Shown: positions 8,982-18,260, numbered from the stretch's first letter. The stretch is 64,000 bases of DNA from CAYVOV01 sp964453525 (GCA_964453525.1 CAYVOV010000007.1:86730-150729); one strand, 5' to 3'. The notes: generated from the sequence alone by a model not told the origin. Numbers and translations: made by a program.

Positions 8982-9647
8982 TTAAAACTCAATAGGCTTT
9001 AAATCTTCAGCTATTTTAAGTGTTGGCTCTGTCAATTCCTGGACCTCTTCCGCTGTCCAGCCAGGGGCTGTCTCCCTCAGTAACAGGCCGTCAGGAGTTA
9101 CCTCGATTACGGCGATATCGGTTATTACTAGGTTAACACGGCGAGGAGCAGTAAGATAATAAGTGCATTCTTTAAGAACCTTCGGTTCGTTATTTTTTGT
9201 GGTGTGAGTCATCACAACAACCAGCCGCGATGCCCCGAAAGCCAGGTCCATCGCTCCGCCGATATTGCCCGGCTCCCTGCCCGGAATCAGCCAGTTAGCG
9301 AGGTCTCCTTTCTCGGAAACCTGCAAACCGCCGAGGACACACATATCAATGTGCCTGCCTCTAATCATTGAAAATGACTCGGCGTGGTCAAAGAAGGACA
9401 TTCCAAGCGTGGGAACTACAAACTGACCGGAGGCGTTTATCAGGTGAAAGTCCTGCTCCTCTTCGGTAGCGGCAACACGGCCATAGCCGAGACAGCCGTT
9501 CTCACTGTGGAAGACAACCTCCTTGCCTTCAGGGATATAATTGGTGGCGAGCGTGGGAATGCCAAAACCGAGATTGACTATCATGCCGTCCTCGAACTCT
9601 CTGGCTACCCTGAGTGCCATTGTTTGCTCATCAAGTCGTTCTTTCAC
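8982..9647 (-). CDS. CoA-transferase family I, subunit B
   Basis: A 221-residue B subunit of a 3-oxoacid-type CoA-transferase. The catalytic Glu49 lies in 'HSENGCLGYG', where the family forms the glutamyl-CoA intermediate. 'NLGFGIPTLATNYIP' and 'MDLAFGASRLVVVMTHT' are typical of the beta subunit. The GTG start directly follows the TAG stop of subunit A, with GGAGG placed inside the A gene, so translation is coupled. It moves CoA between an acyl-CoA donor and an organic acid. A second pair of the same type is present at 51.4-52.9 kb. Confidence 0.93.
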   Translation of the reverse strand: MKERLDEQTMALRVAREFEDGMIVNLGFGIPTLATNYIPEGKEVVFHSENGCLGYGRVAATEEEQDFHLINASGQFVVPTLGMSFFDHAESFSMIRGRHIDMCVLGGLQVSEKGDLANWLIPGREPGNIGGAMDLAFGASRLVVVMTHTTKNNEPKVLKECTYYLTAPRRVNLVITDIAVIEVTPDGLLLRETAPGWTAEEVQELTEPTLKIAEDLKPIEF

Positions 9648-10394
9648 CTAGACCACCTCCGTACTGGACTGACGGGATACCACCCGGTCAACATAAATGC
9701 TATGAGTGGCAATTTCTTCGGGACCCAGTTCGCCGAGTTCCACTATCTCATCAATCTCGGCTATGGTAACCGTGGCAGCACCGGCCATTGCGCCATTAAA
9801 GTTACGTGACGTTCCCTGATATACCAGATTGCCCCGCCGGTCACCTTTATGAGCCCGTATCAAGGCAAAGTCCGCCGGTATGGCGTATTCGAGGAGGTAT
9901 TCTTTACCGTTTATTTCTCTCTTTTCCTTACCTTTTTCGATTATCGTGCCGACTCCGGTGGGGGTGTAAAAAGCCGGTATTCCGGCCTTATTTGCCCTGA
10001 TTCTCTCAGCAAGCGTCCCCTGGGGAACGAGTTCAACCTCCAGCGTGCCGGCACGGAGCCTGTCGTTTAAAGGGGCGCTCATGCCGGGTGGAGGGGTACC
10101 GGGAAAAGCACAGATTGCCTTTATCACCTGGTCATTCTGAATCAGAAGTCCCCCATCGTCATAGTTCGGTGGCATCCTCCTTCTCGGCGCTCCCGGTGGC
10201 GGTGGAGTCTCAGCCCGGCCTCGCCCCGGCGTATTCGCCACCAGGGTCAGGTTCTTGGCACCCTGCCTGACAAGCGCCCGGATAAGGTAGCTGGGACAGC
10301 CGTTGGCCGGCCCGAAGCCACCGATGAGGATAATAGCACCATCAAAAATATCGGCAACCGCCTCATCAAAGCTTTCGATTATTTTGTTTATCAC
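9648..10394 (-). CDS. CoA-transferase family I, subunit A, with Pro/Arg-rich insertion
   Basis: A 248-residue A subunit with the expected start ('INKIIESFDEAVADIFDGA'), a glycine-rich CoA-binding region ('LIGGFGPANGCPSYLI') and 'GIPAFYTPTGVGT' near residue 145. Around residues 55-80 there is an unusual stretch rich in Pro and Arg ('AETPPPPGAPRRRMPP') that is not seen in the second A subunit of this window. GTG start follows GGAGGAGCA. It probably opens the minus-strand transcript toward the B subunit and FAD/Fe-S genes. Its acid substrate is unknown; the inserted stretch may be a surface loop or a diverged segment. Confidence 0.9.
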   Translation of the reverse strand: MINKIIESFDEAVADIFDGAIILIGGFGPANGCPSYLIRALVRQGAKNLTLVANTPGRGRAETPPPPGAPRRRMPPNYDDGGLLIQNDQVIKAICAFPGTPPPGMSAPLNDRLRAGTLEVELVPQGTLAERIRANKAGIPAFYTPTGVGTIIEKGKEKREINGKEYLLEYAIPADFALIRAHKGDRRGNLVYQGTSRNFNGAMAGAATVTIAEIDEIVELGELGPEEIATHSIYVDRVVSRQSSTEVV

Positions 10395-10597
10395 TGCTCC
10401 TCCTTAATTTTGTTTTCCTGATAATAAATAGGTATTATTGAGACGGTCTGCAAATTCTTCCCAATCTGCCAGTTGCAGGCAGGATTTTCCCGATAATACG
10501 GACAAAACACTCTGTTATCAAACTCCACCAGGAGTCTTTTCTTGTTAAGGAGAACTTCGATATACGCAGATAAGCCGTATATTCACAACATTTTTAA

Positions 10598-10632
10598 AAA
10601 GGGGCTGGAGTGTTTTTATTTCCAGCCCCTTT
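10598..10632 (-). terminator. Rho-independent terminator of the solute-binding lipoprotein gene
   Basis: A 12-bp perfect stem (AAAGGGGCTGGA paired with TCCAGCCCCTTT) with a short T-rich loop. On the minus strand the stem is followed by TTTTTAAAAA, so it ends transcripts coming from the lipoprotein gene 45 bp upstream and separates it from the CoA-transferase genes. Confidence 0.85.
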
Positions 10633-10676
10633 CAATACAATATCTATCCGGTTATCCTGAAAGATGCTGTACTACC

Positions 10677-12464
10677 CTAGTAGCCCATAGCCCTCTTCAT
10701 CTCCATGTCAATCCAGGCGTACCTTACATTGGTCTCTGGCTCCCACTGGCCTATCCTGGTAGCGGCAAACCAGTTCTGAAGCCATGGCCACCACATATCG
10801 TAAACATATGGTACCGGCAGCATTCCTCCAATGACACACTCTTCCAGCATGAACGGGGTTATTTCCTTCAATAGCCGCCAGGTCTCATCAGGGTCTTTCA
10901 TGACGGTCCACTGAACTTCTTCGTAGACAGCCCTGGTCTTGGGGTTTTCATAGAAAGCGCAGTTGTCAAAAGCCTCTTTCCGTATCTCGTACATGAACCA
11001 AGGCAGGAAATGCATCTTACCGCCTGTAACAATCATCTGGTCGTGCTTTCTGCCCCTGAGAAAACTGTTATAGACACCCGGCTCCAGTACTTTCAGCTGC
11101 ATATCGATACCGACCTGCGCTAGCTGCTCTTTACATATAGACAGGATGTCTGTTTGAGTTGAATTGCAGACAATTTCGGTCTTGAAGCCATCGGGATACC
11201 CTGCCTCAGCCAGTAACTGTTTTGCCTTGTCCGGGTGGTACTCGAACATGTCCTGAACTATCTGGGGCAATTCGTCGAGAGGGATGTATACCTTCTTATG
11301 TTCTTTCCAGGCATACCAGGGCCAGCTAAGCAGTTCACCCTGACCTTCATAGTAATCTTCTAATATCTCCGGCTGGTTCAAGGCAAGGTTCATTGCCTGC
11401 CGGACCCTGACATCTGCCCAGGGAAGCTCCGGCTTGTCCACTCTTGGTACCAGCATAGTAGTATTGCCATAGATATTTTGAGACTCCAGCTCAGGATGTT
11501 GACTATGCAGCAGGTTATAGTCATCCCAGGAAAGTGCCTGCAGATAGTCAATTTTGCCGGTCCGCAGTGCCGCCAGCCGTGTAGATGAGTCCGGGATTAT
11601 CAGCCTCTTGAAAATGTCGGCATAAGGGAGCTGGTTCTCCGGGTGATTGGGGTCATACGCCCAGTAGTTCGGGTTCCTTTCGAAGGTTATAGCGCTACCG
11701 ACTACATAATCGGAAGTCATCCACGGTCCGCTGGCTACTATGTTCTCCCAGTCATTCCAGTTGCCGTATACCTCGACCAGTTCCGGTGGCTCGAGATAAA
11801 GGAAGGCGCCTGTCTGGTTCAGGTGCATCCCCTGCATCTTAGGGTCTACCTTGATTTCAACGGTATACTTATCGAGAGCTTTCACCGATTTCGGGATGTT
11901 AACAGCGCCCCAGGCAACCTGGTGAAATGCTGTGGGAGAATTCCACTGCCTGTTTATGCTGTAGACAACGTCATCGGCGGTTATTTCCCTGCCGTTCACC
12001 GGTGCCCTGTCCCACCAGTGACACCCTTTGCGAATATGAAAGACGATTGTTTCTCCGTCGGGCGTCTCCCAGCTTTCTGCCACGGATGGCCCAAAGTTGT
12101 CCCAGCTGCAAAGACACCAGCCGAGCCAGTTAGTGTCGCCGGTGCCGGCCGGTCCCTTTCCCCAGTCTCCCCTGATGAGCTTGTCATGGGTAAAATAGAT
12201 TGTCGACGTCAGGATTGACATAACAACACCGACGTCGAAGCCGTTCGGGTCAGTACTGATGGCACTTGTTATTATGCCACCGTATTTCGGCTCTTCCGGC
12301 GACCGAAAGCCTTCCTGTATTACCTCCTCTTCTTCCTCTTCTTCACCTATTACTACCTCCTCTTCTTCTTCCTCTTCTTCCACCGCTGCCGGACCGCATG
12401 ACGCCATCACCAGAGATAATGCCATCAGGCAGCTCACTCCCAACCAGACTATTTTCTTGCCCAT
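10677..12464 (-). CDS. ABC transporter solute-binding lipoprotein, family 5 (peptide/nickel/opine type)
   Basis: A 595-residue precursor. Residues 1-22 are a lipoprotein signal with lipobox 'LVMASC', so Cys22-23 region is lipidated and the protein sits outside the membrane. Two runs of glutamate follow (8 and 7 residues), a linker often seen in related lipoproteins. The rest is a family 5 binding protein: 'GEWTTPDG'-like 'ETPDGETIVFHIRKGCHW', 'ITADDVVYSINRQ', 'PDSSTRLAALRTGKIDYLQ' and 'VRVRQAMNLALNQPEIL'. Family members bind oligopeptides, nickel or other solutes. No permease or ATPase gene is near. It has its own promoter (12551-12579) and terminator. Confidence 0.92.
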   Translation of the reverse strand: MGKKIVWLGVSCLMALSLVMASCGPAAVEEEEEEEEVVIGEEEEEEEVIQEGFRSPEEPKYGGIITSAISTDPNGFDVGVVMSILTSTIYFTHDKLIRGDWGKGPAGTGDTNWLGWCLCSWDNFGPSVAESWETPDGETIVFHIRKGCHWWDRAPVNGREITADDVVYSINRQWNSPTAFHQVAWGAVNIPKSVKALDKYTVEIKVDPKMQGMHLNQTGAFLYLEPPELVEVYGNWNDWENIVASGPWMTSDYVVGSAITFERNPNYWAYDPNHPENQLPYADIFKRLIIPDSSTRLAALRTGKIDYLQALSWDDYNLLHSQHPELESQNIYGNTTMLVPRVDKPELPWADVRVRQAMNLALNQPEILEDYYEGQGELLSWPWYAWKEHKKVYIPLDELPQIVQDMFEYHPDKAKQLLAEAGYPDGFKTEIVCNSTQTDILSICKEQLAQVGIDMQLKVLEPGVYNSFLRGRKHDQMIVTGGKMHFLPWFMYEIRKEAFDNCAFYENPKTRAVYEEVQWTVMKDPDETWRLLKEITPFMLEECVIGGMLPVPYVYDMWWPWLQNWFAATRIGQWEPETNVRYAWIDMEMKRAMGY

Positions 12465-12550
12465 ATAACTTCTCCTTTACTACTATGATTCACGAGCAAT
12501 GTATTATCGATGATTTCAATAAGAGGTTACAACTAAGCTAAATCCTATTA

Positions 12551-12579
12551 TGTATATGCCAAATTTCGTATTTTGTCAA
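12551..12579 (-). promoter_or_regulatory. Predicted sigma-70 promoter of the solute-binding lipoprotein
   Basis: Read on the minus strand: TTGACA, 17 bases, TATACA. Five or six of six positions match in each box and the spacer is ideal. It lies about 90 bases upstream of the lipoprotein start. Confidence 0.7.
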
Positions 12580-12734
12580 CTATGAATGTATATTCAATAT
12601 GCTAGTCTGGTATTCGCAGGTAACGATATATCGCTTTAATCACTCAAGATTGAACGGCAATCAGGTTGAATCACCCTGTACCTGTACAGGTTCCGACCAT
12701 TCCTTCACCTGATTTCTCAGTCTTTAAAAAGATT

Positions 12735-12920
12735 GGTTCTGTTCGGTTTTGGCTGAATGAGGTGCTCTCGCCCTTGGTCCTCCTCTTAAACAGATCCATG
12801 TTATACCATACGATTATTCCCCTCTCCAGCCAAGAGAGCATTTCTTTCATTCACAATGGTTCTGGCTGGAGAGGGGTTAGGGGTGAGGTAAACAGTATCA
12901 ACCAGATGCAAATAGAACTA
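12735..12920. mobile_element. MITE-like element, copy 1
   Basis: A 186-bp non-coding element. The left end (GGTTCTGTTCGGTTTTGG) and the reverse complement of the right end (TAGTTCTATTTGCATCTGG) match at about 14 of 20 positions. An internal palindrome pairs CCCCTCTCCAGCCA with TGGCTGGAGAGGGG. Related copies are at 38267-38588 and 40295-40624. It has no reading frame, so any movement would need a transposase elsewhere. It occupies most of the 640-bp gap between the lipoprotein and LarA-like genes. Confidence 0.7.
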
Positions 12921-13110
12921 AAAGATTCGGATGAGCAGGAGTGCAGACCCTGGCACCCGCTGGATATCAACTACAGAAAGTGGCACAAGTTTTGGTAGTA
13001 ACCAGACCAAGATATTGATTATAAATGGGAGACGGAGTAAAATCAGTTTCGACTGATCACCGCTATTTACTCATCACTGGCAGAACGACACGCTGCATCC
13101 GGAGGTGAGA

Positions 13111-14361
13111 TTGGCAAACATCATTAAACTCCCGCAATACGTATGGTATGAATCCAGAGAAGTTGAGTTCGCCCTGCCTGACAACTGGGAGGTAAATATC
13201 CATAATATCGCCGGCTATGACAAACCGGCAATGACACCGGAGGAAATAGAGGCAGCCATCAGCTCTCCCACGGGTATGCCTCAACTGAGGGAGTACGCCA
13301 GAGGCAGGAAAGAGGCAGTAATAATATTTGACGATATGACCCGCAGCACAATGTCCGCCCAGATTATTCCCTTCATTCTCAATGAACTTGCCGAGGCAGG
13401 TTTTACCGATGATAGAATACGCTTCATCGCCGCTGTAGCCAACCACCATGCTCTGGACTGGATTAGTATGGCGAGAAAAGTGGGAGAAGATATCGTAGCC
13501 AGGTTTCCCGTTTACAATCACTGCCCGTTTCTAAACTGCACGGATATCGGGACATCAAGCTACGGTACAGCCGTTTCAGTAAACAGTGAGGTAATGTATT
13601 GTGACCTCAAGATAGGTATCGGGTCAGTCGTGCCGCATCCGATATACGGCCTGAGCGGCGGCGGCAAGATTATAATGCCCGGCGTATCTTCTTATCAATC
13701 GGTACTGAACCACCACGGCAGGACTCATCAGGCGTGGAGAGAGGAAAGGAGAAACCGCGGACTGCCACTCTCCGGAGAACTGAATGATAATCCCCTGCAG
13801 CTTGATGCCCAGGAAATTGCCGGAATGGCCGGGCTCGACATGGTAATCAACTGCTTCATAAACAGGTGGGGCGAAACGGTGAAAATCATGGCTGGTGCCC
13901 TGGACCCGACCTACCAGGCGGCAGTCAAAGAAGCCAGATCGCATTACGTTGCCGCCAACACAAAAGACAACGATATCGTTATCGCCAATAACCTGACAAA
14001 AGCCACCGAATTCGTAGTATCGCTGGTGCCGGCCGTCCAGGCGGTAAAACCGGAGGGCGGAAGCATTGTTATTAACTCAAATCCACCTTCAGGGCAGGTC
14101 GTCCACTACCTTTATGATAATTTCGGTAAAACTATCGGCGGGGATTTATTCAACAGGATAGTGATTGCCCCGCACATTAAAAATGTGATTATCTATACTG
14201 AATATCCCGAAGCCAGGACTCTGGGACGTTTTGAGAATCCTGACCAGGTACTGCAGACAAACGACTGGGACCGGGTAATTGAGACACTTGTGAAAACACA
14301 CGGCCATAGTGCGAAAGTAGCCGTGTATCCGAACTCAGATACTCAGTATTACGCTGATTAG
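13111..14361 (+). CDS. LarA-like (lactate racemase-type, DUF2088) protein
   Basis: About 416 residues with the TTG at 13111, five bases after GGAGG; a GTG at 13105 overlaps that site and is less likely. The family signatures are 'FDDMTRSTMSAQIIP' near residue 75 and 'PHPIYGLSGGGKIIMPG' near residue 180, which keeps the His and Lys that in LarA contact the nickel-pincer cofactor and hold it covalently. LarA-type enzymes racemise or epimerise 2-hydroxyacids. No LarB, LarC or LarE cofactor genes are in the window. It opens an operon with DUF169, SDR, AOR and MoaD-like genes. Confidence 0.85.
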   Translation: MANIIKLPQYVWYESREVEFALPDNWEVNIHNIAGYDKPAMTPEEIEAAISSPTGMPQLREYARGRKEAVIIFDDMTRSTMSAQIIPFILNELAEAGFTDDRIRFIAAVANHHALDWISMARKVGEDIVARFPVYNHCPFLNCTDIGTSSYGTAVSVNSEVMYCDLKIGIGSVVPHPIYGLSGGGKIIMPGVSSYQSVLNHHGRTHQAWREERRNRGLPLSGELNDNPLQLDAQEIAGMAGLDMVINCFINRWGETVKIMAGALDPTYQAAVKEARSHYVAANTKDNDIVIANNLTKATEFVVSLVPAVQAVKPEGGSIVINSNPPSGQVVHYLYDNFGKTIGGDLFNRIVIAPHIKNVIIYTEYPEARTLGRFENPDQVLQTNDWDRVIETLVKTHGHSAKVAVYPNSDTQYYAD

Positions 14362-14427
14362 TAAAGGCATTTAAATATATTAACCAAACCTGAACCTGTA
14401 AATCATTAAATGCAAAGGAGGTTTAAA

Positions 14428-15183
14428 ATGCGAGAGCTAACTCAGGACCTCTCAATTTACAACAAATTTGATTTTGAAAAGCCACCTGTAGGCATCAAGT
14501 TCCTTCTTAACAGACCCGAAGGAATAAAGCAGATAGGTAAAGAGTTGCCTTTCTGTGCAATGTTCAAAGAAGCCCAGCGAACTGATGCTCCGTTTTACTT
14601 CAGCAAGGAGAATGAAAACTGTGTCGGGAAGCAGGCTCTGGGAATGGAGGAGATGCAGCTATTCGTGGAAAGCGGTCTGGTGGGACCAAAACTCGGTATT
14701 TATCAGGAGCCGCGCGCCAACAACAGAATCTACCAGTATATCTATAAATTTAATCCCGGCATTGTTAACTATGTTGCCTTCTCCCCGCTGAATAAATTAA
14801 CATTCGAGCCGGACCTCCTGATTCTCTCCGCCACGCCCGGCCAGGCAGAAATCGTAATGAGGGCGATGAGCTATTCCAGCGGCGAAATGTGGGAACCGAA
14901 ACTGACTCCGGTACTGGGCTGCTCGTGGCTGTATGTTTATCCATACCAGAGCGGAAAGGTGAATTACATGATTACCGGGATGACCTTCGGTATGAAAGCG
15001 AAAGAGATATTTGAAGAGGGATGGATACTGATAACGATACCTTATCAGTGGATACCGACCATTACTCAGAACCTGAAGGATATGGACTGGGTACTTCCGG
15101 CGTATGCAGCAGGCAAGGAAGAGTTCGCCAAAATGGAGGAAAGAATATTTGAGGAAGCAAAGAAAGAGGCTCAGAATCCCTGA
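14428..15183 (+). CDS. DUF169-family protein
   Basis: The ATG at 14428 follows AAAGGAGG with proper spacing; an ATG 18 bases upstream has no such site. The 251-residue protein has the DUF169 pattern: 'KPPVGIKFLLNRPEG' near the N-terminus, 'FCAMFKEAQ', 'NCVGKQALGM' with a conserved Cys, and 'SYSSGEMWEPKL'-type segments later. Function of DUF169 is not established; members often occur beside redox and metal enzymes in anaerobes. It lies between the LarA-like and SDR genes with short gaps (66 and 37 bp). Confidence 0.82.
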   Translation: MRELTQDLSIYNKFDFEKPPVGIKFLLNRPEGIKQIGKELPFCAMFKEAQRTDAPFYFSKENENCVGKQALGMEEMQLFVESGLVGPKLGIYQEPRANNRIYQYIYKFNPGIVNYVAFSPLNKLTFEPDLLILSATPGQAEIVMRAMSYSSGEMWEPKLTPVLGCSWLYVYPYQSGKVNYMITGMTFGMKAKEIFEEGWILITIPYQWIPTITQNLKDMDWVLPAYAAGKEEFAKMEERIFEEAKKEAQNP

Positions 15184-15220
15184 TCAAGTAAAATAGAATA
15201 ACAAATAAAGGAGGAGAGAA

Positions 15221-15988
15221 ATGTCACCAGCACTTGAAAACAAAGTCGCCATCGTTACCGGAGGCGGGCGCGGCCTGGGCAAAGCAATAGCGCTGAGGTA
15301 CGCCGAGGAGGGAGCAAAGCTGCTCCTGCCTGATATCAGCCTGGAAAGGGCTGAGGAAGCAGCAAAGGAGATAAGAGATAAAGGCGGTGCAGCGGCAGCC
15401 ATGGAGTGTGATATCTCCGACGAAAAATCTACCCAGAAGATGGCAGAAAAGGTTATCGAAGAATATGGTAAAGTAGACATTCTGGTAAACAACGCCGCCA
15501 TCTGGTACGGAATAGAGGCGAAGCCGTGGAATGCCTGGACGGTGGAGGACTGGGACAGGATATTCGAGGTCAACGTAAAGGGGACCTGGCTCTGCTGCAA
15601 GGCTATCGCCCCGCTGATGGAAAAACAGTCCAGCGGCACGATTATCAACATGGCTTCACACGTCTTTAAAGTCCCGGATGCCCAGTTCTTCCTCGGTTAT
15701 GCCCTGACCAAGTCCGCCGTTTACACCCTCACCCAGTGCCTGGCACGAGCGCTGGGTCCATCGGGTATAACGGTCAATTCCATCGCCCCCGGGCTTGTCG
15801 CCACGGAAGCCAGTCTTACCAAGGAAGGTATTGAGGACACATTCGTCAATGTCGTCGCCGCACAGTCCATCAAACGGCGCTCGGAACCATCCGATATCGT
15901 CGGTACCGCGGTTTTTCTGGCATCAAAAGACGCCGACTTCATCTCCGGACAGTACATTGTTGTCGATGGTGGCAGTGTTATGGTATAA
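15221..15988 (+). CDS. Short-chain dehydrogenase/reductase
   Basis: A 255-residue classical SDR that oxidises an alcohol or reduces a ketone with NAD(P). The nucleotide motif is 'TGGGRGLG' at residues 13-20, 'NNA' follows at about 90, and the catalytic Tyr-x3-Lys is 'YALTK' with Ser in 'NMASHVF'. The C-terminus 'GQYIVVDGGSVMV' is typical. ATG follows AAAGGAGGAGA. Being between DUF169 and AOR, it may act on the same substrate as the LarA-like protein, for example a hydroxyacid or hydroxyacyl-CoA, but this is inferred. Confidence 0.93.
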   Translation: MSPALENKVAIVTGGGRGLGKAIALRYAEEGAKLLLPDISLERAEEAAKEIRDKGGAAAAMECDISDEKSTQKMAEKVIEEYGKVDILVNNAAIWYGIEAKPWNAWTVEDWDRIFEVNVKGTWLCCKAIAPLMEKQSSGTIINMASHVFKVPDAQFFLGYALTKSAVYTLTQCLARALGPSGITVNSIAPGLVATEASLTKEGIEDTFVNVVAAQSIKRRSEPSDIVGTAVFLASKDADFISGQYIVVDGGSVMV

Positions 15989-16074
15989 AAGTAAACCGAA
16001 CCCTCGTTAAAGAATCCCAGGAAACATATTCGTCATGCTAGATGCTAACTTTTAAGGAGCTAGGAGGTTTAGAT

Positions 16075-17916
16075 ATGGCAGGCTACAAAAATCGTATTCT
16101 GAGAGTTGACCTTTCAAACGGGACTTTTTCCGAGGAACCGCTCGATAAAGCGCTTATCAATGACTACATCGGTGGACGCGGCTTTGGTGTTAAACTGCTC
16201 TACGACGACCTGAAACCGGGCACCGACCCTCTGGGTGAAGACAACGAGTTGATATTCATGGCCGGTCCTCTGGCCGGGACAAACGCCCAGTCCTTCAGCC
16301 GCTACAAGGTATTTTTCAAATCACCGCTTACCGGCACTTACTTCAAGACCTGCAGCGGCGGACACATGGCTAAAGAAATTAAGTTCGCCGGATTCGACGC
16401 CGTCATTATCAGGGGAAAAGCCGAAAAACCTGTCTATCTCTGGATTCACGACGGCAAATACGAATTAAAAGACGCCACTTACCTGTGGGGTCTGGACTGT
16501 GATGATACACATACTCTCATCCGTGAAGAGCTGCACGACCAGAATATAAGGCTGGGATGTATCGGCGTGTCCGGAGAGCATGGGGTGAAGTATGCCGGAA
16601 TATTCAGCGACCGCCGTGCCTGCGGCAGGGGCGGTGGCGGCACCGTTATGGGCGGCAAGAACCTGAAGGCAATCGCTTTCAGGGGACGGGAGAGAGTCGA
16701 GCTTGCCGACAAGGACGTTTTCGCTGCCGCCGTCAAGGAACAGGTTGCCGGTTATAAGGCGAATCCCCAGTTTGCTACTTTCTCCCAGAACGGGACCTGG
16801 ATTGCCGAGGCTACAAACCTTCTCGGCATCTATCCCACCAAGAACTTCACCGAGGGTATGGTCCCCGAATGGGAGAAACTGGAGAGTAACGAATACCTTA
16901 AACTTCAGGTGAGAAAAACAGCCTGCTATAGCTGTATGGTACACTGCGGCAGCATTACCAAAATGGCTAGAGACAGGTATACCGGAGCTTGGACCGAAGG
17001 ACCGGAGTACGAGACCATCTGGGCATTCACCGGTCCGATGAGAAAAGCAGATATCGGGCTGACAATTGCTGCCGACAAGCTCTGCGACGACCTGGGACTG
17101 GATACAATCTCCACCGGCAACACAATCGGTTTTGCCTATGAACTGTACGAAAAAGGACTGATTACGGACAAGGACACCGGCGGCCTCAAACTCACTTTCG
17201 GCAACAGTGAACCTGTTATGAGTTTAATCAAACAGATTGCATACCGCGAAGGCATCGGCGATTTGCTTGCCGAGGGTACCCGTGAGGTAGCCCGCCGTAT
17301 CGGAAAAGGCGCCGAGCAGTATGCAATACATGTCAAAGGGCTCGAATTACCCGCCTACGACCCCCGTGGCGTTAAAGCCCACGGTCTTAACCTTATGACC
17401 TGCCCGATAGGAGCCGACCACAATTCCGGTTACGCTCCTCAAGAAGTGTTCGGTGTCCCGATTCCAAAAGAATATGACCGCTTCACTCCCGAGGAAAAGG
17501 GAGAACTGACTAAAATGAACCAGGATAATACTGCCTTTCTGGAAACGGGAATTCTCTGCAGTTTCATGCCGTCAATGGGTATGGTCAGCGATGAGGTGTA
17601 TGGTAAACTCCTGTTAGGTGCAACCGGGATAAAAGAATTCACCGACCCCGCCTATCTCTGGCACGTCGGAGAAAAAATTCTGAACCTAGAGAGGATGTTT
17701 AACGTGCGGGAAGGTTTCGGAATAAAAGATGATTCTTTCCCGAAGCGTATTACCGATGAACCATTAGCTGAAGGAGCCTCCGCAGGACAGGTCTTCGAAG
17801 CCGACCAAATGCTCTCGGACTACTATGAGGTAAGAGGATGGGATAAGAAGACAGGAATCCCGACCAAAAAGAAGCTGGATGAGCTTGGGCTTGGCTTTAC
17901 CGCAGGCAAGAAATAG
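16075..17916 (+). CDS. Aldehyde ferredoxin oxidoreductase (tungsten-pterin enzyme)
   Basis: The ATG at 16075 (start of 'MAGYKNRILRVDLSNG') follows TAGGAGG; the longer frame from 16042 lacks such a site. The 613-residue protein is the usual AOR length. 'YIGGRGFGVKLLYDDL' is the N-terminal pterin region. The [4Fe-4S] ligands are Cys284, Cys287 and Cys291 ('CYSCMVHC') and Cys495 ('GILCSF'). AORs oxidise aldehydes to acids, or reduce acids, with ferredoxin in the cytoplasm. The MoaD-like gene 20 bp downstream probably serves cofactor synthesis. Confidence 0.95.
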   Translation: MAGYKNRILRVDLSNGTFSEEPLDKALINDYIGGRGFGVKLLYDDLKPGTDPLGEDNELIFMAGPLAGTNAQSFSRYKVFFKSPLTGTYFKTCSGGHMAKEIKFAGFDAVIIRGKAEKPVYLWIHDGKYELKDATYLWGLDCDDTHTLIREELHDQNIRLGCIGVSGEHGVKYAGIFSDRRACGRGGGGTVMGGKNLKAIAFRGRERVELADKDVFAAAVKEQVAGYKANPQFATFSQNGTWIAEATNLLGIYPTKNFTEGMVPEWEKLESNEYLKLQVRKTACYSCMVHCGSITKMARDRYTGAWTEGPEYETIWAFTGPMRKADIGLTIAADKLCDDLGLDTISTGNTIGFAYELYEKGLITDKDTGGLKLTFGNSEPVMSLIKQIAYREGIGDLLAEGTREVARRIGKGAEQYAIHVKGLELPAYDPRGVKAHGLNLMTCPIGADHNSGYAPQEVFGVPIPKEYDRFTPEEKGELTKMNQDNTAFLETGILCSFMPSMGMVSDEVYGKLLLGATGIKEFTDPAYLWHVGEKILNLERMFNVREGFGIKDDSFPKRITDEPLAEGASAGQVFEADQMLSDYYEVRGWDKKTGIPTKKKLDELGLGFTAGKK

Positions 17917-17936
17917 GAATTCATTAGACAGGAACA

Positions 17937-18206
17937 ATGAATATTGAGGTGCTTTTCTTCGGTCAGCTCAGGGAGCTGACCGAAGAACCCCGTACTGCCG
18001 TTGAAATAAAGGACAACGCCACTCTGATGGACTTGATGGAGTATCTGGTAGGAGCCTACGGGACTGCCTTTCGGAATACGGCTGACGATATAAAGGGCTT
18101 GCGTATCCTGATTAACGGCAGGGAGTACACTCTGCTTGGTGGTATGGAGACACTCCTTAAGGAGGGTGATACTGTAGTTTTTCTACCGCCTATCGCCGGT
18201 GGATGA
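17937..18206 (+). CDS. MoaD/ThiS-like sulfur-carrier protein
   Basis: An 89-residue ubiquitin-fold protein with 'VLFFGQLRELT' at the start and the double-Gly C-terminus ('PPIAGG') that is thiocarboxylated in MoaD. MoaD delivers sulfur to the pterin dithiolene of Mo/W enzymes. It is 20 bp after the AOR gene and followed by a hairpin at 18261, so it is the last gene of the operon. Such AOR-linked MoaD copies are common in AOR loci. Confidence 0.92.
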   Translation: MNIEVLFFGQLRELTEEPRTAVEIKDNATLMDLMEYLVGAYGTAFRNTADDIKGLRILINGREYTLLGGMETLLKEGDTVVFLPPIAGG

Positions 18207-18260
18207 AATATCGCCGGATAAAAATACTTCTTCCAGACCCAATAATACCCGATAATAGTC

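Noticed and set aside
12300..12400. Poly-glutamate run as a sequencing error
   Set aside because: The frame stays open on both sides with normal lipobox and binding domain; such runs occur in related lipoproteins.
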